Shown here one piece after another: positions 48,173-59,498 of a stretch of 64,000 nt of DNA. Origin of the DNA: Cephalotrichum gorgonifer (Eukaryota > Ascomycota > Sordariomycetes > Microascales > Microascaceae); assembly GCA_900312665.1 (NCBI GenBank), contig ONZQ02000007.1:1246308-1310307 (forward strand). Reading direction: 5' to 3'. The notes under the pieces are model-generated. The model was not told the DNA's origin. It made no database searches and was given only the letters and a program-made list of their open reading frames with translations. The position numbers and the translations under genes were made by a program. The number at the start of each line of letters is the position of its first letter. The stretch's first letter is position 1.

Positions 48173-49565
48173 ATGGGTTGTGGAATGAGCACAGAAGAGA
48201 AGGAGGGCAAGGCCCGGAACGAGGAGATTGAGAACCAGCTCAAGAAGGACAAGTTGATGCAGCGGAACGAGATCAAGATGCTTCTACTGGGTAAGGACAT
48301 CTTTTCGCAGCTCCTCGGGGCAAACTGGAGTTTGGAGACTGCCCCAGCTCCTCATCTCGGACTCTGTTTCGACTAACTTTCTACCCTGCTAGGTGCTGGT
48401 GAATCCGGGAAGTCGACGATCCTGAAGCAGATGAAGCTGATTCACGAGGGCGGCTACTCGCGCGACGAGCGGGAATCTTTCAAGGAGATCATCTTCAGCA
48501 ACACGGTCCAGTCCATGCGCGTCATCCTCGAGGCGATGGAGACGCTCGAGCTTCCCCTCGAGGACACCCGGATGGAGTACCACGTCCAGACGATATTCAT
48601 GCAGCCCGCCCAGATCGAGGGCGACGTACTGCCCCCGGAGGTTGGCAACGCCATCGAGGCGCTATGGAAGGATCGTGGTGTGGCGGAGTGCTTCAAGAGG
48701 TCGAGGGAATACCAGCTGAACGACTCGGCGAGATAGTACGTACCTATCCTCTTTCGCGCTCGTATCTCTTGCAGCATCATTTTTTGGCCCGATTATGGTC
48801 CGCTCCCTGGGGGAAGGGAGGGAACGATTTGACTAACAGAGAGCCCAGCTACTTCGACAACATTGCACGAATCGCCTCGCCCGACTACATGCCCAACGAC
48901 CAGGATGTCCTGAGGTCCCGTGTCAAGACCACCGGTATCACCGAGACGACTTTCATCATCGGCGAGCTCACCTACCGCATGTTCGACGTCGGTGGCCAGC
49001 GATCCGAGCGAAAGAAGTGGATCCACTGCTTCGAGAACGTTACCACGATCCTCTTCCTCGTCGCCGTGTCCGAGTACGATCAGCTCCTCTTCGAAGATGA
49101 GACGGTCAACCGTATGCAGGAGGCCCTGACGCTGTTCGACTCCATCTGCAACTCGAGGTGGTTCATCAAGACCTCCATCATCCTCTTCCTCAACAAGATC
49201 GACCGCTTCAAGGAGAAGCTCCCCACGAGTCCCATGAAGAACTACTTCCCCGACTACGAGGGCGGCGACGACTACGCGGCGGCCTGCGACTACATCCTCA
49301 ACCGCTTCGTGAGCCTCAACCAGCACGAGACCAAGCAGATCTACACGCACTTCACCTGCGCGACGGATACGAACCAGATCCGCTTCGTCATGGCGGCGGT
49401 CAATGGTAAGCAAAAACACTGGCGGTGGCTACGGGGGAACAGAACCAGATCCCGTAGTCCGAGATCCCATTTCCCCCTTGTTAGTTAAACTCGTTCCTCA
49501 TGCTAATTCAACTGCCAATAGACATCATCATCCAGGAGAACCTCAGGTTGTGTGGTCTCATCTAA
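48173..49565 (+). CDS. gna-1: Heterotrimeric G protein alpha subunit, group I
   Basis: Exons are 48173-48290, 48393-48735, 48849-49405 and 49522-49565. The product is 353 residues, exactly the usual length of fungal group I G-alpha (GNA-1/FadA/MagB). Family knowledge: it couples seven-helix receptors to adenylate cyclase and MAPK outputs controlling growth, conidiation, mating and virulence or secondary metabolism. Seen: an N-terminal MGCGMS with Gly2 for myristoylation and Cys3 for palmitoylation, P-loop GAGESGKST near residue 40 (formed across intron 1), switch segments TTGIT and DVGGQRSERKKW, the guanine-binding NKID and TCATDT, and a C-terminus CGLI with the cysteine four from the end that pertussis toxin modifies in Gi-type subunits. 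The last exon encodes only 14 residues. All splice phases agree. Confidence 0.98.
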
Positions 49566-51993
49566 TCCACTCGTTTTCCTTAAAACCCACCATCTCGCTC
49601 GGAAACGGCTCAGGGCGGAGAGGTTGAAGGATGGCGGTCCCCCGTCTACTACTACCAACTACTTTTTTCTTCTCTCATTTAATTACGACTGGCCAGATGC
49701 ATTGGGGGGAAAAACTGGCGTACGAAGTCACAAACCTGTACAGAACACCATCTCGACGATGAATCCCACCACCCACCCAAATACCCGTACTCGGCGAATT
49801 TCTTGTCTATCGCGATCCTGTCGATTTACGCCAGAGTACAGTCACCGGAGCTCTTGAGAATATACCTGGAATCCTGGTCACATGAATCTCGTTTTTTTCC
49901 TGTTTACGCATCTGATTTTTTGAAGTGGGGGCGGGCTGGGGGTTTGTGAAGTCGCGTCGCGAGGTAGCAGGGTCCAGAGAAAACAAGGTGGAGTACCTTT
50001 GGTACTCGGCGGCCTGGCACCGCCTGCGGAAGGTCTCGTTGGAAACCCGAGGCTCCGATGGATTGTGAGGAAGGAGGCTAGCGTGTGGTTTCGGAGTGAT
50101 CATAGAGGGGGCTAATTAGGGAGGGAGAGGAAGCGCCCCATGTTAGGTGATGAGGAGGAGGAGGAGCAGGAGCAGGGTGTGTATGAGGCAGGGAGGACAT
50201 ATCCGGTGGCTTCCTATCTGTTTAATTGCGATAACACCCCAGCTACTTTTTTCATGTTTGTTACTATATTATTTCCTTTTTTTTTCTTTTTCCATCTCCT
50301 GTTGGTCTTTGTTTCCTGGGCATGTTTACTAGCTTTATGGTTTTATATTTAGTCTTCTTATTACACTTGAATGTACTCCCTTGGCTGTTACGGGCCAGTC
50401 TTCCTCTCTACTTTCCTTGGGTGTTATCCGTAGGGACGCTGCGTCTACAGGTTGGAGACGACACTCGACGCCAACAAGAATAGCACCGGGTTGGGGGCGG
50501 GCGTCCTAGGCTGGTTCCCTCCCCTCCCCGGATATCGCCGTTTCAGGCTATCTCGGGCCGCCCTGTCGATCTTCCCCGAGGGGCGCTCTAGTACCGTTAC
50601 TTGGGGGATCAAAAGAAAGACAAGAATGAAGATCCCCCCGAAACAAAGAAAGCCCATTACCCGCATCAACTCCCCCCCGCCTACACACAAGCCTTTCCCC
50701 CGAGATCTTCTCCCGGCCCGTGGATATCAGACCTTGGGGGGTCGGAAACGAAACGAAAGCATGGGGATGGATGGGGGCCCTTTTTACTGGGAGAGTTGGC
50801 CTGGGCTTTTTGGGCGATTGGGGGCATGGGGAAGGGAGGATATGAAGATCGGGTATGAAAGCTGGGTATGAAGACGGGGGGATGTGAAAGATGGGACGTT
50901 GTTTTATTTGGCCCGCGGATGCCCGGGTTTGGCTGTATGCTGTTTTGAGCTATCTACTGCCTTGTTTCCGGTTGCCGGCTTCTTTCTTTCTTGGAAAAGA
51001 GTGTAGGGCTTTCTGGATGGTATGATATATGTACGTGATACATATCGATACGGCGATAGGAGGTGGTGAGGATAGGAGAGTAGGAGGACAGGAGATGGTG
51101 ATTCGAGATGCCCCTGTAGAGGGCCCTTGATGCATGTCGCGACGTGCGTAGGCGTACAATAGGACGAAGACGAGGTGTCCCATACTTGGACTTACCGGGG
51201 ACCGAGATACTTGGCACGGCGATGCTTCAATTCTTTTATTATGTTGGACCCCTATGCAAATGAACCTACATGTAATTGGTACGGATATCTCCCCTTCTTC
51301 TGCCTCATGACCTCAGCCACATGCGTCCTCTACTGTTCCCTCGCGAGACGAAGCCGGGGGGCATTACTACACTGCCACCTGCATGTATTACACGTTTACC
51401 ACACACACAACGGCAATGTATTATTCCCCTGAGACAGGCACGGTCGGTCACCCGCCACAACGGGCGTTTGTAACACACCACACGATCCTCATAGAAGCAC
51501 GGCACTGGTCCCAATAAAAAATAGAGGCAAGGGGTCTAATCTTTTTTTTTCTTCGTTTCCGAAGGACGGAATGCGCGAATATCAGTTGCAAAGGCAGCGT
51601 ATAAGCCAACTTTGCAAAAAAGAAACGGGCAAAATAAGCATACTAAAATAGAGCCCCTCCCTTTTTTTTCCTCCTCTCCCCCTTTTCTCCTTTCCGCGGG
51701 AGAAAGAAAGGAAGAGAAAGGCATACAAAAAAAAAGAAGACCAAACACACACCGAATAGCCCCCCAGCCGCGCCCCGAGACTCCTGAAACACGATTTTGA
51801 CGCAAGATTAAAGGAAAAATAGGAGGAAGAAACTTTCAGAGTAAGGAAGAGGTACAAGTTTGAGAAAGCGTACAAAGGAAAGGACAAAAAAAATAGGCAA
51901 GGAAGAAACCCCCACCTAACACGGAACCTACATAGGCAACCCGTTCTCCAAGCTCCCCCACGATGAGTTAGAGCGACTGGTCCCTGGAACGCG
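49566..51993. other. intergenic between gna-1 and the DUF3716 gene
   Basis: These are convergent 3' regions. The sequence is T-rich near 50240-50350 and polypurine or polypyrimidine over 51540-51900. Open frames are short and of simple composition. No gene is supported. Confidence 0.5.
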
Positions 51994-53444
51994 CTACGTC
52001 CCGTCGTCCTCCTCGCCGGGCCCCATGGAGGCGTCCGGCACGGCCTGGCCGGACTCGGAGACCTGGCGGACGGCGCCCTGCGCGTGGGCTTGGGCCTGGG
52101 CGTGCGAGAGCCTCTGCTGCTGCTGTTGGGCGTGGCTATGCTGCTGCTGCAGGCTCGCCGCCTCGCTCTGGGCGTACTCCTCGTACTCCAGCATGCTGAG
52201 GACGAGCTGCTTGGCGGCGACCTCTACCTTGAGGAGGTGGCGCGCCTTGCGGGTGGTAGCCTCACGGGCGGCAGCCATGGCGCGGTCCATGACCAGCTTG
52301 GCCTCCGAGTCGTACGTGAGGTTCGCGAGCTGCGGGTCGTGTGCCAGTACGCCAGCGGGGAGCTGGATGGTCGAGTTGGCGGGCGCGAGATGCGGGAGGC
52401 CGAAGGCGTTGGGCTGGGGCGCGGCGGAGGGGGGGAGGACGGCGGGTTGGTGGGCCTGGGGATTGTTGGTTTCTGGAGGGTTGGGTTAGCGACTGATATC
52501 TTGTAGGGGTTGGCTCCACCGCGATAGGGAGGGACATGGGGGCAAGAGGTGGAAAAAAAAAACTAACCATGGAAAGAGCACCGCGCGCCGCTGGCGTTGT
52601 ACCAGCAGTTGGCGCAGCTCCCACACATCTGCCCGTCGACGACGACGCAGCTCGTCCACGGGCCGTGGCCCTTGTGGCAGTTCTTGCAGGCGCTCGCGGC
52701 CTGCTGTCCCGACACGTGCGCGAGCAGGGCCTCGACGTTGCTCCTGCGCACGAGGTTCAGCTTCTGCTCCTTCCGGCGCTGGAGCGCGAGGCGGCGGCCA
52801 GGCTGCGACATGAGGCGACGCGAGAGCGTACTGGCCGTCTGGTCGAGGTCCAGGTTCTCGTAGCCGCTCTCCCGCGCGAAGTCGGCGGCGGTCGAGAGCC
52901 CCGCCACGGGCTTGGAGGCCGAGCCGACCGCCGCGGCCGCTGCGGCGGCGACGGAAGCAGGGTCGCCAACAGAGGCATCCTGCATCTGGGCGTCCATGTC
53001 CTGGTGGCTGAGGGAGAAGTGCGCGTGGGCGGCGGAGCCGAAGGCCTGCAGGTCCGGGTGGATGCTGGGGTCGGCGGTGCCGGGGACGACCTCGGCCGGC
53101 TCGAGGCCCAGCTGCTGTCTCTGGTGCTGCTCCACGGCGTTGCTGGCCTGGTAGAAGTCCTGCTCCTGCTGGTGCTGGTGCTGCTGGTGCTGCTGGTCGT
53201 CCTCGTCGCCCTCGTCGTCGCCCTCGTCGTGCTCGTGCTCGTGCTCGGGGTCGTGGAGCTGGTCGTGGTCGTGGTGGTTGTGGTGGTGGTCGCCCAGCTG
53301 CTGCTGCGCGTGGGCTGCGGCGGCGAGGTAGTCGACGCCCTGGCTAACGGCCTCCGGGGCTACGGACGGGGTCCTGCTCGAGCGCTTCGGCTTCGTGACT
53401 TTGTTGGCGCGGCCGCGCATGGATGATCGCATCGAGGTTCGCAT
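51994..53444 (-). CDS. DUF3716-type fungal protein, His- and Gln-rich
   Basis: Minus-strand exons are 53444-52568 and 52472-51994, giving 451 residues. The donor is GTTAGT, the acceptor CTCCAG, and the phase is preserved. An upstream in-frame start at 53531 would add 29 residues; I prefer MRTSMRSSMRGRANKV, which begins a basic N-terminus. Seen: a basic start, a histidine- and acid-rich segment (GDHHHNHHDHDQLHD and further), Gln-rich stretches, then a helical block with RRLALQRRKEQKLNLVRR. This is followed by a cysteine cluster, CKNCHKGHGPWTSCVVV then CGSCANCWYNASGARCSFH. This Cys pattern is typical of the fungal DUF3716 family, probably zinc-binding. The C-terminal region has a long helix (KARHLLKVEVAAKQLVLSML) and Gln/His repeats. 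Function is unknown; a nuclear regulatory role is only a guess. Confidence 0.8.
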
Positions 53445-54331
53445 CCGACGGCCTCCGGGCAGCTCGCGGAGGCGTCGAGTGAAGGGGGAAGGAGCGGGAA
53501 AATAAAACCCGGGGAGGGCGAGAGCCGTCAAAGGGAGAACGGCGCGCGCGCGACTCGAGATGATGATGTTTCGGTCCGTTAATTATTTTTGGTAGGATGG
53601 GCCGGAACAGATGGAAGGGAAAATCTGCCAGCTGGCCTGGGGTGATGGGTGGTTGGGTGTGGTGTTTTGTCTGGCGCTTCGGGGGGGCGGGTGATAATGT
53701 GTGTGGCAAGATTTTCGACGCGATGGGGTGGATGACTCAGCGGGACGTGTGGGTGGGGCTTTTTTATTACGTCATGTCCGGGTTTGGGTGTAAAAGGGAA
53801 GCGAGCTGCACTTGAGCAGCTCCAACCCGAACAGGCCAAAAACGGCCGGAAAGATAAAGCTGCATGCTGAGGAACTTGGGGCAGGAGTCACAGCTAAGGA
53901 TGCTTGTATCTGCCGAAGTATGCGACTATGATTCGAACGTATGGTTTCGGAAACTACGACCCGCGGCTCACATGTATTCGTGCCTCACGTGTCGGCGAAT
54001 GAACGAGTCCCATCTAGTAGATCTCACAGCAGGGAAACTCTAGTTATGGCACGGACAAGTTGGGCATTTGACGCCAATCTTGGGAGGCATACCTTTGTAG
54101 GGTCGGAAAGTTCATCATTCCATACCCTCCAGCCCAGGATTGAGCTGATCATGCATCAGACTTGAATGGGAGATGGATGCTCACGGCAGAGCTTGTGACG
54201 AACAAAGGCTTGCGCCCGTTTATCCTAACGCGCCATTCCACCCAGACCCCGAGTTCCGATCTATACTTTTGTCTCCCGCTATATACTTTTGTTGCATGGG
54301 CATTTATCCACTTTTTTTTTTACAGCTACAA
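53445..54331. other. spacer between DUF3716 gene and CDC123
   Basis: This holds the promoter and leader of the minus-strand DUF3716 gene and the 3' region of CDC123. No gene is seen. A GATTCGAAC string at 53930 resembles a tRNA T-loop but has no stems. Confidence 0.5.
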
Positions 54332-55670
54332 CTACCTCTTGGGCGGCTGCCACATATCTCCGCCCATGTTTCCAGTCGCCGAGTTCCACATCTTGGCAAA
54401 CTCGGCGAGGCCCCCGGTGCCCGCCATGCTCGCGTCGACTACCTCCTTCGGTAGCTTGTGAGCCGAGTACAGCGATGAGCTAAAGTTGAAGGCTGCCGGG
54501 TCATCCTTCTCTATGAGGCGCAGCTCGGGCACGAAGATGTCCTCGTCCACTTCCTCGTCCGTCGTCTCCCCCGCGCTGCTCGACTCCGGGAGCTCGGCGG
54601 CGGCCTCGTCCTGATTCACGGAGCCGATCAGCGGGTTGGTGCCGAGCAGCTCCCCCCACCCGAAGAGGAGGGTGTCGGTGCGCGGGGCCCAGGGGTTGAT
54701 GTCCACCAGGCGCACCCTGCCCAGGTCGTCGGCGGCGAAGGCGTCCTCGGGAACGTACACGTCGAATATGAAGGACGGGTCGGGGAACGTGAAGCGCAGC
54801 TTGTCGTCGAAGAAGCTCTGTATCCGAGACACCAGGGAGTGCTCGATCTTCCTGAGGAAATCGTAGAAGTTCAGGTCGCGCTGCGATACGCCGACCAGGG
54901 TACGGTCTTTCACAAAGCACCGGAACTCGAGCGACGGCTGGATGGAGAAGTGGGGCCGCAGCACGAGGACGGGCGCGAACGTAGGCGACTGCGAGGGGTG
55001 GGAGGAGGAGCTGGCGACGCAGCCGTCGAAGGGGTGCTCGAGGTCGTGGCTGACGAAGCTGGAGCTCTTGAGGAGGAGGTAGACGTCGTTCGCGGTCGTG
55101 CACTTTAGCGTGTTGAAGGGGGAGATCCACGTCGCGTCCTTGGGCGTGGACCAGTTGAGCTTGGGGACAACGCTCCCGCCCAGGTTGGCGATGGTCGTCG
55201 TTATGGCGTTGTGGAGGTCGGGGAAGCGGCGGTCGGGCGGTATGCCTGGTGGGGAGTCATCGGAGTCGGAGTCGGAGTCGTCTTGTGCGGGGGGTCGAGG
55301 TTGTGTTGTTGCGGGGGTCGAGTGCCACTCCTCTTCTGTGTCTGTCGCGTCTCCATTGTCGTCGTCTGCTAGGAGGATGCCGTCTTCGCGGAGGTAAGAG
55401 ATGAAGTCGTCGGGGAGCGGGATGATGACGGATTTTACACAGGACGAGCGATATCTAGCAAGGGAGGACACATTAATACTGGACTACACATGAGGGACGG
55501 GGGGAACATGTCCAGACTTACTTTGGGAACCACTTGTCGTAGGAACAGTTTATAATGTGGTCTCTAGACACCGGCGGGAACTGAAGTTCGTCCGCAGTTT
55601 CCGCGCTCGCGCTCGCGATGGCGGGGTCATCGGACCCTTGGCGGGGTATCTGAGGCTCGATCGACGGCAT
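54332..55670 (-). CDS. CDC123: Cdc123, eIF2 assembly chaperone (D123 family)
   Basis: Minus-strand exons are 55670-55522 and 55454-54332, giving 423 residues. The junction joins CSYDKWFPK to YRSSCVKSVIIPLP, the hallmark D123 N-terminal block. Family knowledge: Cdc123 is an ATP-grasp-like cytosolic factor that binds eIF2-gamma and promotes assembly of the eIF2 trimer, required for translation initiation and cell-cycle entry. Seen: IIPLPDDFISYLREDGILL, an acidic linker (DSDSDSDD), PKLNWSTPKDATWIS, VLVLRPHFSIQPSLEFRCFV, GVSQRDLNFYDFL and VYVPEDAFAADDLGRVRLVDINPW, all expected for ATP and metal binding in this fold. A C-terminal tail has acidic residues and ends MWQPPKR. The start at 55670 (MPSIEP) is preferred over 55724, which has no conserved sequence. 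Confidence 0.95.
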
Positions 55671-56770
55671 GATGTGGTGACACTGAGGATTTGATGATGG
55701 GGTCCGGAAGGCGCAGCTACTCAAAAACGGCAGAAGAAAGAAGATTGTATTAAAGGTAGAAATGTGGCAAGGGTGAGCGGATGAACTATGACTCTGAAAG
55801 AACTATGACTCTGAACTTCCATTTCCACGCCACGCAGAAGTCTTGTGTGGCTGCCGCGGGGCGCCGGTTTTGGCTGGTGGGTGGGCGCATTTTTTAAACT
55901 CACCCTGACTAAGTCAGTCCTACCTATTAACTACCTACCTTCCACCAGATCGCTCCAACTATTTGGGTACGTACTCGTACACGGTACAGACGCTGGACTC
56001 TCTCAAAATGGTTGATTGACATCTCGCCAGGGTCCGGGATCCGGGAGACTAGCGATCGAGGAGAGTCCCCCAGCAGTAGGCGAAGAAATCTTGTAGGCGG
56101 ATCAAAAATACCCTCTAGAAAACTTTGTGAATTTTTGAGGAAGAAAGGAAAAAAAAACGGGGGGGGGGGGGGGGAACGGACGATGACAGCATCTCGCTCC
56201 ATCTTAACCCGCATCATTTATCGTATCAAAGGTAGGAACTACCGCCCAGCACACAGTGTCCATGGATTCCACTTGCTGCTATCCGTGGGCATCCCATGCA
56301 TCCTCACAATGTTGTGGCGAGTCCAACCAGTCTCCGGCGTTAGGGGACCAGGAAGGGGCGCCCCGTAGCCGCCCAAATACCCAATCAAAAGCTCGCGGTA
56401 AGCGCAGCTTGTGACGACTGTGCCGTTGGCAAACTAATACCACAACACACTCCAAATGAGATTGAGTTCTTATAGGCTCATCAAGGTGGTAGGGATTGCT
56501 TGATTCCCATGGGTGTCGATCCAGGAAGGACCAAAGCAAACACAATCGCGGCTAACGCGCGATGTCGAAGTGCACACGTCAGTGTATATATAGTTATGAT
56601 CACGTCCTCTCTACATTCGAGTCCATCGGTCCTTCCCTGTCCCTTTCATTTTTTTCGTTAGTGCAGCAGCTTCTCACTATTACACCTATCCTCTCAGTAA
56701 TCCACCCATGTTCTCCAGTAGTCGCACCTACATTGTATCTTCTCAACACTCCACCTAACCGAAATCTAGT
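55671..56770. other. divergent promoter region CDC123 / 2EXR gene
   Basis: This 1.1-kb stretch separates divergent genes. It contains an uninterrupted run of 16 G at 56159-56174 and two TATATA-like strings near 56584. No coding region is supported. Confidence 0.5.
56159..56174. repeat. G16 homopolymer
   Basis: Sixteen consecutive G follow an A-rich stretch in non-coding DNA. Long G runs are rare and are also common assembly or polymerase error sites. Confidence 0.85.
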
Positions 56771-57592
56771 ATGGCATCTGAAGCCTTCCCACTTTATCGC
56801 CTCCCGCTGGAGATCCGCTACATGATATGGGAGCAAACTTGGCCCGAGGGCCGAGTTATCGAAGCCGGCAGTCAGGATAACCCGGTCTGGGAGGACGAGT
56901 CCAGTGACGAGCCGTCAGACTACCTGGTCCTACGACTTAGCAGCACAATCTCGGCTTTCCTTGACCACGACTTTGGCACGCGTGATGTTTATGATGATCC
57001 CTTAGAGAACCTCTACGACCCTATCGTCCTTCAAGTATGCCGTGAATCTCGAGCCGTCACACTCCGACGTTACGTCCGCATGACGCACTCGAAGCTGGAT
57101 CACTCGTTTTACCTTGACCCGGATCGCGACATCTTCTGGCTCTCTACGGACATGACGGACTGTCTATACGACCTTCGGCTTTTGAAAGGTTGTATGCCGA
57201 GTGCTGGGGGGGGGATTTAGCGTGTTCTCGTCTCGTGGGAGGAGTATTCATACGACTCGTATCCTACGGAGGTCTTGCCACACGTCACTGGCCTTCAAGT
57301 CATCCAGGTCTTTTTGTGCGAGGAGGGTGGTGAAGGAAATCGGATAAATGCGGAGAGTCAAGGAGAGCTAGAGAATCAGGAAGGGGGAGGGGGCCAGAAC
57401 GAGACGGTGGAAGAGGAAGGCGCGACGGCGGACGACGACATAAAACTTGCCAGGGAGACGATGGAAAGGGACAGTGCCATCGCGAGGGCGTTGCCATGGA
57501 CTGTCCAATATATGGACCAGAAGAAGCACGTCTTTTGCCAGTGGAGTAAGACCAGCTGTGCAGTCGAGGGTGTTTGTGTCAAAGTAAGGTAA
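56771..57592 (+). pseudogene. 2EXR-domain protein interrupted by one in-frame TAG
   Basis: The frame from 56771 encodes a fungal 2EXR-type start, FPLYRLPLEIRYMIWEQTWP, then LYDPIVLQVCRESRAVTLRR and SFYLDPDRDIFWLSTD, all typical of this large F-box-like fungal family of unknown function. A TAG at 57218-57220 ends it after 149 codons. The same frame then stays open and continues with RVLVSWEEYSYDSYP and LPHVTGLQVIQVFLCEEG, which read as the expected family continuation, to a TAA at 57590. The full reading would be 273 residues including the TAG position. An intron removing only the TAG would be about 32 bases, too short. It is either a recently inactivated gene, a sequence error beside a nine-G run, or a stop corrected by RNA editing. 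The truncated 149-residue protein is also possible. Confidence 0.7.
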
Positions 57593-58367
57593 GGCACAAC
57601 GGCAATTACTACAGAAGCCTTTTTTTTTTTTTTTTTAGGAATTATACTTACTTTACATATATTCAAGTTGTAGAAGATAATGCATCATCTTGCAGTGTAA
57701 GTGATAGAGCATGCAGGAAGCTGGGGGAGCGTGGTTTGGCTGGTTACACCCCCAGTCACTTACGGGACGTATTTAGTCCAATAGTACTCGTACACTACGA
57801 GAACAAGTATCCGTAATGGAAGTGACCTTTCTCTGCGCCTGAGTAGGCTGCGGCGGTTGCCAGTGTTTTTGGACGTTCGTCGCCAATCCCTCCTCGAACT
57901 TGGCAATTCCCTGCTCCCAGGCTCTTCGAGTAACCACCCCCAACGAACCCTGCCCTGTCCGAATAGTAGCATATCAATGAACGCCACGGTGCAGGGTATG
58001 ATGGGAGCTGAAGGTGCCAAAGACGCAAAATGGGGCCAAGTCCGCATCTGTGTGAGGGCATGCACTGCGTCTAGCCAATGGCAGATTGTTCTCTCTACTC
58101 TCGCCAGAGCCTGGTCTGCTGCTCCTACTCTCTACTTTCGACAGAGCCTGGTCTGATCCCTATAATACTTGTTCTTGAAGCGCCGGCCGGATCTGGCCAA
58201 AGTCCCATCCACCAAGGATGGTATAACTATGCGGTCGTCCCCGGTATCGTGGGCGGGTGGTTTCCCTATTCTCTCTCTCTCTCTCTCTCTCACGTAGTGG
58301 ATGCGCGCTTCATCCGTCGCTTCCCGACCCGTTGTGATCTCTTGACCCGCCGAACACTTAAATCAAA
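57593..58367. other. intergenic with CT microsatellite
   Basis: This is the promoter region of the cysteine-rich gene. A T17 run lies at 57620-57636 and an 11-unit CT repeat at about 58270-58291. A near-duplicated phrase (AGAGCCTGGTCTG) occurs twice, at about 58105 and 58142. No gene is seen. Confidence 0.5.
58270..58291. repeat. (CT)11 microsatellite
   Basis: About eleven CT dinucleotides lie roughly 80 bases before the cysteine-rich gene start, so probably in its promoter or leader. Confidence 0.85.
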
Positions 58368-59498
58368 ATGCAAACGGCCTCTGAGCATCTCAAGGGCAAC
58401 ATGTTCTACTTTTTAAAGACATCGGCGTTCCTTCTACTTCTAGGGGTTGACCAAAGTGCCGCATCCGCCTTGCGACAGACCCCGACCCAACCACACGAAG
58501 CCCTGCTAGGGCCTGTTCTCCCTACTGGCTACAACGAGCCGGAGCAGCACGACAACACGACGTGGGGCTCGCTGAGGATGCTATTCAAGCGCAACTGCGT
58601 CTTCGACGACCGCCCTGGCGCCGGAAACTACTGCTCAGGCGACAATGCGCTCTGCTGCTACCATATGAAGCCGAGCGACGGGGGCTTCTGTTGCGGTGGG
58701 GAGGATTTCGGTAGTTGTTGCGGAGCTGCGTGTTGTCCGAAGGGCTTCTACTGTGCCTATGCCGATGAGTACATCCCCCTAACGTTGTGCCGCGCCTACT
58801 GCACTTGCGTTCTTGTCACCCGTCCCTCCTTCCCTCTTCCCTCACTGCGCTTGCGTTCTTGTCACCCGTCCCCTTGCCCTTTCCCCAGCTGAGGAGCGTG
58901 ACGTCGGGTCAGCAATGGTATATCAAATTTGTTGCTGTGCTAAGGATGCGATACTACGATATGCAGGACAACATCTTCATGCTGTGCGGACGGCGATTCC
59001 TGCGGTGGAATCCCCCAGCAGACGCAGGCACCTGCCTCCACGACGGTGGTCACCAAGCTCATCACGACAGTCGAGGATGGTACGACGATCACACGTACAT
59101 CCACAGACGCGACCGAGGCCGGGGGCCATGTACCGGACAAGACTGACGGGAGCGCCCCTATTGAGACCGGTGGGGAAGGCTCCAACCCTGCGCGGGAATC
59201 GGGCTCGGGCGGTTCCGACAAGGCAGTCATCGTCGGCGGGGTTCTTGGCGGTGCAGCTCTGGCGGTCATCGTCGCGGCACTGGCGTTTATCGGTTCCAGG
59301 AGAGGCTGGTTCCGGAAGGTCCCCACCGTAGGCAGCCCCGTGCCTGTACCGGCAGTCGAACAGAAGCCCGCAGAGCAGGTGCCGTCGCATTTAGCCCACC
59401 GGAACTTCCACGCGCAGCCATACTCGTACGATGGTGGCCCGGCGGCACAGCTGGTCGGTACACCTCGCGCTGAGATGCCTGGAAGCGAGATGAGATAG
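58368..59498 (+). CDS. secreted/membrane cysteine-rich protein with one transmembrane helix
   Basis: Exons are 58368-58768 and 58967-59498, giving 310 residues. The GTACAT donor and TGCAG acceptor join CCPKGFYCAYADE to TTSSCCADGDSCGG, restoring a continuous Cys-pair pattern. Seen: a signal peptide (hydrophobic FYFLKTSAFLLLLGV; Met12 at 58401 is an equally likely start), a cysteine-rich ectodomain with CSGDNALCCY, GFCCGGEDFGSCC and CCPKGFYC, a Ser/Thr/Gly-rich stalk with TTVVTKLITTVEDGTTITR, one transmembrane helix (VIVGGVLGGAALAVIVAALAFI, about residues 220-241), a basic RRGWFRK stop-transfer segment, and a short Pro-rich cytoplasmic tail. The layout resembles fungal cell-surface proteins with Cys-rich heads and O-glycosylated stalks. 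The function is unknown; wall sensing or adhesion is a guess. Confidence 0.75.

Noticed and set aside
53925..53945. GATTCGAAC string resembling a tRNA T-loop.
   Set aside because: Flanking bases do not form a T-stem and no anticodon arm is present.
57189..57220. A GT...AG pair that would splice out the TAG in the 2EXR gene.
   Set aside because: The intron would be about 32 bases with no branch site, too short for spliceosomal removal.
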